Source of the DNA: a virus
Length of the DNA stretch: 64,000 nt
IMG/VR virus record: IMGVR_UViG_3300044213_000060
Coordinates: 28,903-92,902 of that record
Strand: one strand, 5' to 3'
Shown: positions 43,339 through 51,964 of the stretch, piece by piece
Layout: each line of letters opens with the position of its first letter
How positions within the stretch are numbered: the stretch's first letter is position 1
The notes under the pieces: generated by a model
Database searches by the model: none
What the model saw: only the letters and a program-made list of their open reading frames with translations
Told to the model about the DNA's origin: nothing
Position numbers and translations under genes: made by a program

Positions 43339-44024
43339 TAAAACATGTGGGAAAACACAACAGTAAAAAAGTTGTGATATTATATAGACAAGTTCCCGGA
43401 GAAGACCATATGGCATTAGTTACCTACAGTGAAACCCTGCCACGGTTAGTACATGACGAAGTCATGAAAGCACTAGAAAGCCCAATTGGTCAAAATGCCA
43501 AAGAGTTTAGCGATGTATTGTTTAGAACAGTTATGGCCGATGGCACTAATGCTTTAACAACACTTCATAAAATGGGATGGATTAAAAAAGTTCCAGCAAA
43601 TCAAGTTTTGGTTACGCCAAATGCTCAAAGCAGTGTGCGTCTTGATGAACTAAATGAAATTCTAAATGAAATGGCTAAAGGTGAAGAAGCAATCTCTAAA
43701 TTAGCCGAACTTGACAGCCAACGTGGGATGGCGCCAAACAAGCGTTCACCTAAACAAGCAAGTCCTGCCGAAGTAGGTATTCGTACCAGTCGTGAAGCAC
43801 AAGGTAATACAAGTGCTGCAGAGTATCTCAAAGACACACTCGATGATACAGATTTAGCAACTCAGCGACTAGCACAAGCATTAAAAATGGAAAATGAAGC
43901 CAAAGGTCTTTTGGCAGAAGCAGCACGACTAAAAGCAGAAGCAAATGCATTACAACCCACAAAAACTAAAAATGTCGGAACAAAAACCAAAAAAGCAACG
44001 ACAGCCAAAAAGCAAGCGGCTTAA
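43335..44024 (+). CDS. Conserved phage protein with Lys-rich tail
   Basis: A 229-residue protein. The N-terminal domain (residues 1-100) has H-V-G-K-H-N-x-K-K-V-V-I-L-Y-R, V-P-G-E-D-H-M-A-L-V and L-P-R-L-V-H-D-E-V-M-K, a pattern I know from T4-like marine phages without an assigned function. It continues as a long helical region and ends in a Lys/Thr/Ala-rich tail that may bind nucleic acid. The next gene starts inside this tail in another frame. Confidence 0.65.
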   Translation: MIKHVGKHNSKKVVILYRQVPGEDHMALVTYSETLPRLVHDEVMKALESPIGQNAKEFSDVLFRTVMADGTNALTTLHKMGWIKKVPANQVLVTPNAQSSVRLDELNEILNEMAKGEEAISKLAELDSQRGMAPNKRSPKQASPAEVGIRTSREAQGNTSAAEYLKDTLDDTDLATQRLAQALKMENEAKGLLAEAARLKAEANALQPTKTKNVGTKTKKATTAKKQAA

Positions 44025-44316
44025 TGTCAGCAGTAAAAAACAATGGGAAGAACTTCTTAAAGGTGTAAACAAAACAGAAGTTCCTGTTAGTTTGTTATTG
44101 AAATTAAACGTTAACTTGAAAGACGGCACAGTAGTAACTATCGACATTCGCCAACTATTAAATGAGGGGTTGAGTGAAGATGAATTACAATACCGTATTG
44201 AAGAAAAATTAGATTCATTAGAACAAGTCATCAACGATGTTGATTTCTTTATTAATGTAGATGCAGTTGTTAGCACAGTTAAACCAGTGACAGATAAGTT
44301 ATTAAAAAATTTATGA
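43972..44316 (+). CDS. Hypothetical phage protein, basic N-terminus
   Basis: A 114-residue protein. ATG 43972 gives an N-terminus of M-S-E-Q-K-P-K-K-Q-R-Q-P-K-S-K-R; the frame is open to 43945, but that start has a larger overlap. A helical/acidic C-terminal part follows (residues 70-114). The gene overlaps the Lys-rich tail of the previous gene by 53 bases, so both reading frames are Lys-rich there. It ends in a 4-base overlap with DHFR. Confidence 0.6.
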   Translation: MSEQKPKKQRQPKSKRLNVSSKKQWEELLKGVNKTEVPVSLLLKLNVNLKDGTVVTIDIRQLLNEGLSEDELQYRIEEKLDSLEQVINDVDFFINVDAVVSTVKPVTDKLLKNL

Positions 44317-44810
44317 TAAACGCAATATTCGCAGTTGATAGTACAGGAAGTTTAGGCCTAGATGGGTCTTTACCATGGGCCCCTATTGCTGAGGATTTTG
44401 CTTGGTTTAAAGAAAATACAATGAATGGCGTCGTGGTTATGGGCAGACGTACCTGGGATGATCCTAAAATGCCAAAACCATTGCCAGGACGCACTTCATA
44501 TGTGTTTACTAGTCGTCCAATCGCCAATGCATACACCGCATCTGGTGATGTTTGTGAAAAACTGAAAAAAATTGAACATGCCTATCCAACAAAAACTATC
44601 TGGGTAATTGGCGGAAAAGACATACTTGAATCGGCAAGGCCTGTGTTAGATAATCTTTATCTAACCTATATTAAAGCACCACATCGTGCAGATGTTAAAA
44701 TACATTTAAATGATTATTTGGTTGGATTTCGTGCAATGACTGCTATACCCACAGAGCACCGTCGTTGTACATTTATGATATATAAAAACGTACTAAAGAC
44801 ACTTGACTAA
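44313..44810 (+). CDS. folA: Dihydrofolate reductase
   Basis: A 165-residue enzyme reducing dihydrofolate to tetrahydrofolate with NADPH. Visible motifs are the N-terminal I-F-A-V-D, L-P-W at 20-22, acidic catalytic residue D28 in E-D-F-A-W-F-K, M-G-R-R-T-W at 43-48 and V-I-G-G at 98-101. The length is normal. It regenerates the folate oxidised by thymidylate synthase, encoded just downstream with its own promoter. Confidence 0.95.
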   Translation: MINAIFAVDSTGSLGLDGSLPWAPIAEDFAWFKENTMNGVVVMGRRTWDDPKMPKPLPGRTSYVFTSRPIANAYTASGDVCEKLKKIEHAYPTKTIWVIGGKDILESARPVLDNLYLTYIKAPHRADVKIHLNDYLVGFRAMTAIPTEHRRCTFMIYKNVLKTLD

Positions 44811-44832
44811 CACTCATAGTGTTGTGTACAAT
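44803..44832 (+). promoter_or_regulatory. Promoter TTGACT-N18-TACAAT with inverted repeat in spacer
   Basis: -35 TTGACT at 44803-44808, inside the end of the DHFR gene; -10 TACAAT at 44827-44832; spacer 18. Only five bases separate the -10 box from the ATG at 44838, so transcripts are predicted to be leaderless or nearly so. The spacer holds AACACT-CAT-AGTGTT (44809-44823), a 6-bp inverted repeat that could be an operator. Confidence 0.65.
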
Positions 44833-44837
44833 ACACT

Positions 44838-45749
44838 ATGAAAACATACTTAGCAGCATTAGAAGAAGTACTGAATAAAGGTACTGTTAAAACGGATCGT
44901 ACTGGAACGGGCACTATTAGCCTATTTGGTATGCAACAACGTTATGATCTTACACAAGGGTTTCCTGCAGTTACTACTAAGAAGTTAGCATGGAAGGCTG
45001 TATGCGGAGAACTACTTTGGTTCATCGAAGGCTCAGGTGACGAACGCAGGCTAGCAGAAATCACACATGGATCGGCAGATGGCAAAGTAACTATCTGGAC
45101 GCCAAATGCATTATCTAGTTACTGGAAACCTAAGGCCAAGTATGCAGGCGATTTGGGTCGTGTCTACGGAGTGCAGTGGCGTCACTGGCGTACTCCTATA
45201 GAGCACAAGAAAGAAACTTTTGTAGACGATTTTGCAAATCGATACAACAGGCAAGGGCTGTTACATGTTCATGAGGTCGACCAACTATCTATGCTGGTAG
45301 AAGGTATACGAAAAGACCCACACGGACGAAGACATATATTATCAGCATGGAACCCAGGAGAGTTAGATCAAATGGCACTCCCCCCGTGTCATGTAATGGC
45401 CCAGTTTTATGTCAGCGGAGACAATCGTTTAAGTTGTCAAATGTATCAACGTAGTTGTGACATGTTTTTAGGCGTCCCATTTAACATTGCAAGCTATAGC
45501 CTGCTCACACACATGGTTGCTCAAGTGTGCGATTTGGCAGTAGGCGAGTTCGTTCACGTTCTCGGCGACGCACATATATATTTAAATCATGTAGAGCAGG
45601 TAAAAGAACAATTAAGGCGTGAACCATTACCTAGCCCACAACTATGGTTGAATCCTGACATCCGCGACATTACTAAGTTTACCATGGCAGATATTCGCTT
45701 AGACGGATATCAAAGCCTTGGCGCTATTCGAGCGGAAATGGCGGTATGA
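44838..45749 (+). CDS. thyA: Thymidylate synthase (ThyA type)
   Basis: A 303-residue enzyme that methylates dUMP with methylene-tetrahydrofolate. Motifs: R-T-G-T-G-T at 21-26 (phosphate Arg), catalytic C184 in P-P-C-H, Q-R-S-C-D at 204-208 and L-G-V-P-F-N-I-A-S-Y at 211-220. It is longer than the Escherichia coli enzyme (264), mainly through inserts around residues 75-105 and 120-145 as in other long ThyA proteins. No Shine-Dalgarno sequence precedes the ATG, which is almost at the predicted transcription start. The next gene overlaps its stop by 4 bases. Confidence 0.97.
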   Translation: MKTYLAALEEVLNKGTVKTDRTGTGTISLFGMQQRYDLTQGFPAVTTKKLAWKAVCGELLWFIEGSGDERRLAEITHGSADGKVTIWTPNALSSYWKPKAKYAGDLGRVYGVQWRHWRTPIEHKKETFVDDFANRYNRQGLLHVHEVDQLSMLVEGIRKDPHGRRHILSAWNPGELDQMALPPCHVMAQFYVSGDNRLSCQMYQRSCDMFLGVPFNIASYSLLTHMVAQVCDLAVGEFVHVLGDAHIYLNHVEQVKEQLRREPLPSPQLWLNPDIRDITKFTMADIRLDGYQSLGAIRAEMAV

Positions 45750-46702
45750 GATATTTAATAACAGGTGGACTAGGCTTTATTGGGCATAGAGTTAGCAATT
45801 ACCTGAGCCAGTTTCATAATGTAACTATTATTGATAGTTTAACTGACTACGGAATAATCCCCAAGTTAGAGTTAGATCAGTTAATTTGCGAACGTTTAGA
45901 ATACGTTAATAAATGTACATTCCTAAAAAACGACATTCGGCAGTTAGCGCATCCTATATTTGAAGTAGATACTGTGATTCATCTTGCAGCCTTTCCAAGA
46001 GCAAAAGTTGTAAATAACAATCCCGTAGAGGGTGCAGATGTATTAACCGCAGGATTATTAAATTTATTAACATTATCTGCACGAGAAAAAATTAAAAGAT
46101 TTGTCTATGTTAGCAGTAGTATGGTCTATGGTGATTTTGAAAATGGCACCACCGAAGATGCTGTGTGCGATCCGCAAGGTATATATGGTATATTAAAATA
46201 CACCGGAGAATTATTAGTTCGCGATTTTTGTACACGGCACGGCATTGAATTTGTTATACTGCGTCCGAGTGCGGTGTATGGTCCTCGTGATGTCGAGGAC
46301 CGTGTAATCAGCAAGTTTCTTGTGGCAGCAATGAATAATCGTGACTTAACTGTTCATGGTGCCGGTGAAATATTAGATTTTAGTTTTGTTGATGATGTGT
46401 CGTTGGCAGTTTGCCAAGCAGCAACAAGTTCTCGAAGTGCTGGAAATACCTATAACATAACACTAGGACATGGGTATACCTTATTAGAAGCTGCAGAATT
46501 AGCAGTTAAAATAACCAACAGTCAAAGTCAAATAATTGTTACAGATAAAAATCCCGATTTCCCTAGTCGTGGCGCATTAAACAGCGATCGTGCTCGAGAG
46601 GACTTTCAATTCTCTCCTACAGTAGAATTAGAAACAGGGTTAACAAAGTACTATGAGTGGCTCAAAAATAATCCCATTTTTCGGAATACAACGTCAGTAT
46701 AA
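45746..46702 (+). CDS. NAD-dependent sugar epimerase/dehydratase
   Basis: A 318-residue extended short-chain dehydrogenase. The NAD site is G7-G-L-G10-F-I-G13 at the N-terminus, H-L-A-A-F near 79, S-S-S near 123-125, and the catalytic pair Y147-x3-K151. This is the set of nucleotide-sugar epimerases and dehydratases (GalE-like). It overlaps thyA by 4 bases and the aminotransferase by 50, so epimerase and aminotransferase are made together, which suggests an amino-sugar pathway. Confidence 0.9.
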   Translation: MRYLITGGLGFIGHRVSNYLSQFHNVTIIDSLTDYGIIPKLELDQLICERLEYVNKCTFLKNDIRQLAHPIFEVDTVIHLAAFPRAKVVNNNPVEGADVLTAGLLNLLTLSAREKIKRFVYVSSSMVYGDFENGTTEDAVCDPQGIYGILKYTGELLVRDFCTRHGIEFVILRPSAVYGPRDVEDRVISKFLVAAMNNRDLTVHGAGEILDFSFVDDVSLAVCQAATSSRSAGNTYNITLGHGYTLLEAAELAVKITNSQSQIIVTDKNPDFPSRGALNSDRAREDFQFSPTVELETGLTKYYEWLKNNPIFRNTTSV

Positions 46703-47762
46703 AAATCTCCGAAACGAATTACTTGATATAACTGATCGAGTATACACCAGCGGCCAAGTATTAGATGGCAACTACACCAAGTACTTCGAACTAGAAATTT
46801 CAGAAAGATGCGATAGAGCCTATGCGGTAGCAATGGGTTCTTGTACGCAGGCACTTATATTTGCAAATGCATTTGGGGCGAAAAAAACAAATAAAGTTAT
46901 GATACCGGCAATAAGTTTTGCTGCAACATTAAACAGTGTAATAATGGGTGGATGCGAACCTGTGTTCTGTGATACTGATGACGCTGGTTTAATTGATTTG
47001 GCAAGTGTTGATTTTGCTATTGCTGGTGCAGGAGTGTCAACAATAAACTATGTGAATCTATGGGGACATACTGTTAACTGGGACAAATTTAGAATACACA
47101 CAGAATTCTTTAACCAGGATCTGTTTATTATAGAAGATGCGGCACAGAGTTTTGGTGCAAGCTACAAGGAAATTCCGTCGGGCAAAATGGGCACAGTAAG
47201 TTGTTTGAGCTTTGATCCTACCAAAAATCTCAACAACTACGGGTCCGGGGGCATGTTGCTTACCGATGATGTAGACATATACAATGCTGCAGTTAACTTT
47301 AGGGACAATGGTAAAATGGACGGGCATCATGACATCGGAACTAACTCAAAAATGAGTGAAGCAGACTGTGCACAGATGTTGGTAAAGTTGAGACACTTTG
47401 ATGCATGGCAGACACGCAGACAACAAATAGCCGACTACTATGCCAGCAACCTATACAGTTATGTGGATTGTGTGTTGCCCAAACACGATGTTACAAGTGC
47501 CTGGAGTAAGTTTGTTATTAGGTTAACTCACAGACACGGACTACGAACACATCTTAGCAACAACGGCGTAGAAACAAAGATACACTACGATAAAATCTTA
47601 ACAGAGTTGCCGATTGGCTATGAATATACTGATTATATAAATGAATCTTTTAGAGAAGCACACGCATTTACTAGAGAGTGTTTGAGTTTGCCAATCTACC
47701 CCGAACTCACAGACGCCGAAGTAGAGCACATTGTTAAATGTACTCTAGATTACTTGCGTTGA
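46653..47762 (+). CDS. DegT/DnrJ/EryC1-type PLP sugar aminotransferase
   Basis: A 369-residue enzyme of the family that aminates keto-sugar nucleotides. PLP Lys is K191 in F-D-P-T-K-N-L-N; E161-D162-A-A-Q-S-F-G-A binds the cofactor ring; N-Y-G-S-G-G near 195-200 follows. The N-terminal G-I-Q-R-Q-Y and S-G-Q-V-L-D-G segments are typical. The start overlaps the epimerase by 50 bases. The 3' end overlaps the convergent giant repeat gene by 13 bases. With the upstream epimerase it could make an amino-sugar for the GT-like proteins. Confidence 0.92.
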   Translation: MSGSKIIPFFGIQRQYKNLRNELLDITDRVYTSGQVLDGNYTKYFELEISERCDRAYAVAMGSCTQALIFANAFGAKKTNKVMIPAISFAATLNSVIMGGCEPVFCDTDDAGLIDLASVDFAIAGAGVSTINYVNLWGHTVNWDKFRIHTEFFNQDLFIIEDAAQSFGASYKEIPSGKMGTVSCLSFDPTKNLNNYGSGGMLLTDDVDIYNAAVNFRDNGKMDGHHDIGTNSKMSEADCAQMLVKLRHFDAWQTRRQQIADYYASNLYSYVDCVLPKHDVTSAWSKFVIRLTHRHGLRTHLSNNGVETKIHYDKILTELPIGYEYTDYINESFREAHAFTRECLSLPIYPELTDAEVEHIVKCTLDYLR

Positions 47763-50700
47763 TAATAATCGTTTAACCAAGCCCATTCAAACGATAACTT
47801 TAGTTTTTCGTAATCCCCGCTGACACTATTGTAATAGTCAACAGCATCACGAGCTCCGGCCAAACAATCTTCAGCAAATGCACCTTTGGCTTGAGTTAGC
47901 CACACATCAAGTCTATGTGCAGTTTCAAGCGTTGGTTCCGTAGCATCAAAGTGTTTTAGTTTAACAACTTCGCGGAAAGCAGTGCGCCAGGTCATCCAAG
48001 CACTTTGGTTAAAATGTGCTGTTCCTGACAGTATTGGCACAGATTCGTGTGGTTGGCTTAGTGTAAAGTCAATACCTGGATTGTTATTTTGCAGAACCAA
48101 ATTCTTGTTGTAACATATTATTCCTTGGTGCCCATATTCCAATCCGTTTAAGGGATTACGTGCATTGAAGATATAGTGCTTGGGTCCTTGCCAGTAGTCG
48201 GGTTGCCAGGTAAACCATGGAAATTCTCCTCCGGCAACTTCCAACTTGGCAAACACAGCAAAGAACCAAGGTGTGCGACTACGACGTGCAGCTTCTTGGT
48301 AGGCCGCAGTACGTCCATTGACTCCACGCACCCATTCAATGTCATTGGTATTGCTTTGATAGCACAGGTGCTCATACCAACGTTGTTCGTCGGGTTCTCC
48401 GTTGCTGATATATACAATATCAATGCCCGGCATAGCACGGCCAGGATAGTAGCCATTATAGGCTTTTTCTATGCGGTCTAGGTAAGGATAATCGTAGATT
48501 TGTGTCCTTAAATCAGCCTTTATGTCCCGGGGTACTATACACGTAGCACCGTTGTTGGTTACTCTTACTACAGTACGATCTTTTTTGGTCCATAAACACG
48601 GAGATTCAGTTCGAAACTGTGATACAGCATCATTGGTAAACATCACATACGGAGTCTCGAAGTTGTAGTTCTTGATTTCTTCTATCAAGTCATCAGATTC
48701 ATAAACATGGACCGGCATTGGGAACACCGGAGCCTGATTTGTTTCAATGTAGTTGATCACATTAAACCAATCCAACAACTCCAACTCAACCATTTGTGTC
48801 TTGAATGATTCCACATGTATGTAGAATGTGTCACCACGTGGTCTACGGGCAGATCCAAAGCAATGTATCATTTCGCGTTGCCAGGGTTCTGGTTGCCAGG
48901 TAAAGTCAAAGTAATCGTAGTTGACCGTACTGTTTAGTATCCAAACAAATTCTGTTTCGGCGGTAGTCATAATACGTTTAAATGTATCAAGATAGTTGTC
49001 TACAAAACGTGTGCGCACAATCTCTGGATATTCGGCTTGTAATATTTTAAACGAAGTGTCGCTTTCGGGATTGCCGTGGTCAACAAAGTAAATGTTATTT
49101 AGATTTTCAGGCTTTGTTACTGTTTGGTTTGTTACAAAGTTCAAGTTGGGAAATTGTTCAATGCCGGCGGCCCAGCGACTGTGTCGTTCAAACTCCCACC
49201 GGTTGATCAAGAATGTGTCTGACCATTTGTTGTGTTGACTTGGGAATACGTGTGTCATATAACTCTGCCAAGGTTGAGCGTGCCAGGTAAAGTCAAATGT
49301 GTTATAGTTGTATTCGCTGCTAATAACCCAAAACTTATTTGTTTTCGAACGTGCCACGCATCTTTGTATAGTGGCCATTATTGAATTTGCATAACGTATA
49401 CGCTGTATGTTAGGGTACTGAGCTTGTAATCGATCAAATCGTACACCGGCAGTGGCATTGTTGCGATCAACAAAGAATATATCTAAGACTTCTACAGATT
49501 TTTTTAATTTTATAATACGAGGTATTTCAGATTCAAATCTAATATCTGTAGCACCGGGTACTGTGTAGGTTAACCCTACGCTGACTTGATGTTCAGTGCC
49601 AAAGTGATAGATGTACGGTGGGTTGCCAGGATCAGGTACCCACGAAAAGTCTATGTTTGCAGCATCTACTTCTTCGGGCACAGTCCACTGTGTTTGATCT
49701 GCAGGTAGTCTAGCACGTGGTTCATCCATGTACTTGCGTTCTGTGGCTCCGGGCATGTGATACTCTACTGTGGCCATTTTTTCTGCGGGATACCACTGAT
49801 TACCAAACACATAGATGTAGGCCGGAGATCCAGGTTCAGGATGCCAGGAGTAATCCCATTCACAGTCAATGATGGTATGCCAATGATGATCGCGATGTTC
49901 GGTCAACTGTGCCGTCGGATACTGCATGTACTTGCGTTCTGTAGCACCTGGCATATGATATTCAACAGTAGCATCAATTTCGGCAGCATAATATTGATTA
50001 CCAAACACATAGTTGTATGCAGGAGATCCGGGTTCAGGCTCCCACGAATAATCAAACGTGATATTTGGATAGTTTCTTATAAACTTATCAGGATTACCAA
50101 TTCTACGAGCCTTTGGCTCTGACATGTATTTTCGTTCTGTGGCGCCATCAACTTGATATTCCAATGCCGGGCGAATCTCGGCAGACATCCACTGATTACC
50201 AAATACATAAATATAAGGAGGATCAGTGGGGTTAGGTTTCCAACTATAATCAAATTCTTCTATGTTGTCTAATAAAATCCAATTTCGATACTTGGCTGAT
50301 ATCTTTGCTACTGCTTCCATGTATTTTATTTCATCTCCGCCGGCACGGAATATCACTGTGGGTTCTAATACAGCAGGATTCCATTGATTGCCCCAGATAT
50401 AAGTCAGTGGGGGTTCTTTGGGGTTTGGATGCCAACTGTAATCAAATTCATCTATGTCGAATTGGTTTTCAAACAACTCAGGTTGTGGTAATCTAACAGT
50501 TCTGGCTTCCATGTATTTTACTTCTGCTGCACCCGGTACAACATATCTTAGACTAGTATGGTATTCTGCAGGCCAATGTTGATTGCCCCATTCATAGATA
50601 TATGCAGGATCACGAGGATTGGGTACCCAAGACCAGTCCCAAATATTTTCGTCAATGGGTTCTAGTATTTCCCAATTTATTCGTGATGGTAACAGGCGTG

Positions 50701-51964
50701 CAACTATGCCTTCTACAAATTTTTCTTCTACAGCACCCGGCACAGTATATTTTACTGTGGGCATGATTGTTCCAGGATAGTGTTGATTGCCAAACACATA
50801 GATATAAGGGGGATCACCAGGATCTGGATGCCAAGAGTAGTCAAACTTTATTGCATGGTCAACAACAATTGTCCAATTTGTATCTGTTGGAGTTAATGTT
50901 GCAATTAATTCATCTACATATTTTTGTTCGGTGGCACCTTCTACATGGTATTCAACTGTAGACATTTTTTCTGCAGCATGCCATTGATTGCCGAACACAT
51001 AGATATAAGGTGGTGCACCTGGATCAGGTTCCCATGAATAATCAAATACACACTGTGCATTTATTTTAAAATTGCCAGGAACACTTCGACGTCGTACCTG
51101 TAATTCTGATACAAATTTATTTTCTGTGGCACCAGGAACACAGTACACCACTGATGCACGAACTTCTGGTGGATGCCATTGATTACCGAACACATAGTTG
51201 TATGGCGGATCTGTTGGATTAGGGCGCCAACTAAAATCAAACTCTTCTACTTCATCTAATATTTCCCAGTTAGTTATGTCTGCGGCCACTTGGGCAACAA
51301 CGTCATCAATATATTTTATTTCTGTAGCATCATGAACTGTGTAAACAATTGTAGGTTCTAATACTGCAGGATTCCATTGGTTACCAAACACATAAGTGTA
51401 TGGCGGATCAAGCGGATTAGGATGCCATGAATAATCAAATTCGGCAACTGCAATGTTAACGCCAAATGCCTGTGGATTATCTATAGCACGAACAACAAAT
51501 GCATCCACTAACTTGACTTCGGTGGCACCTGGTACTACATATGTCACACCTGATGCACTTTGATGTTGATCAGGGAAGTGATAGATGTAAGCGGGGTCCA
51601 TGGGATTGGGACTCCAACGCCAGTTGATGCTTGCAGGATCTATGTGGTCTGGAATTGACCACTGTTCTTTCACCGGCAGTCTATGCACTCGCATGCCGCC
51701 GTCATGATAGCACTCGGCACCTGCAGGATTTTGTGTTAGATACACATTGCCGTTGTTGTTGTGTTGATCAGGCCAGATGTGAGTATAGTCAGATTCCCAA
51801 GGTACAGGTTGATATTCAAAATCAAATCCAGTATAGTCATTGCCGCCATAAATATACCAGTAGAAGCCAGTTCTACTTTTCTTGGCAGCATCTTCCAAGC
51901 TGTCAGCAGCTTGTTCAAATTCAAACAAATTGGGCTTTGGCCCATAATAAAAAACGTCAAACAT
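47750..51964 (-). CDS. Giant repeat protein (1404 residues) related to GT-A-like phage proteins
   Basis: About 15 units of a F-D-Y-S-W-x-P-x-P motif, usually followed by P-P-Y-I-Y-V-F-G-N-Q and P-G-A-T-E-x-K-Y. Eleven units (second to twelfth) are full and recur every about 65 residues; the first and last three are shorter (F-D-F-x-W-x-P-x-P-W). The part after residue about 870 has alternating segments such as I-F-F-V-D, A-E-T-E-F-V-W-I-L-N-S that resemble GT-A strands, and W-R-T-A-F-R-E-V-V-K-L near the end matches the 301-residue protein at 18173. Asp pairs expected at a GT active site are mostly absent. It may be a carbohydrate-binding or scaffold protein. The start codon overlaps that of the divergent gene at 51963. 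Confidence 0.8.
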   Translation of the reverse strand: MFDVFYYGPKPNLFEFEQAADSLEDAAKKSRTGFYWYIYGGNDYTGFDFEYQPVPWESDYTHIWPDQHNNNGNVYLTQNPAGAECYHDGGMRVHRLPVKEQWSIPDHIDPASINWRWSPNPMDPAYIYHFPDQHQSASGVTYVVPGATEVKLVDAFVVRAIDNPQAFGVNIAVAEFDYSWHPNPLDPPYTYVFGNQWNPAVLEPTIVYTVHDATEIKYIDDVVAQVAADITNWEILDEVEEFDFSWRPNPTDPPYNYVFGNQWHPPEVRASVVYCVPGATENKFVSELQVRRRSVPGNFKINAQCVFDYSWEPDPGAPPYIYVFGNQWHAAEKMSTVEYHVEGATEQKYVDELIATLTPTDTNWTIVVDHAIKFDYSWHPDPGDPPYIYVFGNQHYPGTIMPTVKYTVPGAVEEKFVEGIVARLLPSRINWEILEPIDENIWDWSWVPNPRDPAYIYEWGNQHWPAEYHTSLRYVVPGAAEVKYMEARTVRLPQPELFENQFDIDEFDYSWHPNPKEPPLTYIWGNQWNPAVLEPTVIFRAGGDEIKYMEAVAKISAKYRNWILLDNIEEFDYSWKPNPTDPPYIYVFGNQWMSAEIRPALEYQVDGATERKYMSEPKARRIGNPDKFIRNYPNITFDYSWEPEPGSPAYNYVFGNQYYAAEIDATVEYHMPGATERKYMQYPTAQLTEHRDHHWHTIIDCEWDYSWHPEPGSPAYIYVFGNQWYPAEKMATVEYHMPGATERKYMDEPRARLPADQTQWTVPEEVDAANIDFSWVPDPGNPPYIYHFGTEHQVSVGLTYTVPGATDIRFESEIPRIIKLKKSVEVLDIFFVDRNNATAGVRFDRLQAQYPNIQRIRYANSIMATIQRCVARSKTNKFWVISSEYNYNTFDFTWHAQPWQSYMTHVFPSQHNKWSDTFLINRWEFERHSRWAAGIEQFPNLNFVTNQTVTKPENLNNIYFVDHGNPESDTSFKILQAEYPEIVRTRFVDNYLDTFKRIMTTAETEFVWILNSTVNYDYFDFTWQPEPWQREMIHCFGSARRPRGDTFYIHVESFKTQMVELELLDWFNVINYIETNQAPVFPMPVHVYESDDLIEEIKNYNFETPYVMFTNDAVSQFRTESPCLWTKKDRTVVRVTNNGATCIVPRDIKADLRTQIYDYPYLDRIEKAYNGYYPGRAMPGIDIVYISNGEPDEQRWYEHLCYQSNTNDIEWVRGVNGRTAAYQEAARRSRTPWFFAVFAKLEVAGGEFPWFTWQPDYWQGPKHYIFNARNPLNGLEYGHQGIICYNKNLVLQNNNPGIDFTLSQPHESVPILSGTAHFNQSAWMTWRTAFREVVKLKHFDATEPTLETAHRLDVWLTQAKGAFAEDCLAGARDAVDYYNSVSGDYEKLKLSFEWAWLNDYYQRK
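49600..51660 (-). repeat. Tandem coding repeats, about 195-base period
   Basis: Eleven units inside the giant gene, centred roughly at 51610, 51420, 51225, 51030, 50830, 50625, 50425, 50235, 50045, 49850 and 49640. Each encodes F-D-Y-S-W-x-P-x-P, x-Y-V-F-G-N-Q and P-G-A-T-E-x-K-Y. Within a unit the conserved words are similar at DNA level (for example TTCCATTGATTACCAAA in the plus strand), but linkers vary. Units near 50045 and 49850 are especially alike, indicating a recent duplication. Confidence 0.85.

Noticed and set aside
49600-51660. About 195-base repeats as a non-coding satellite or plus-strand genes
   Set aside because: Conservation follows the minus-strand protein words; the plus-strand frames in this stretch are short and broken.
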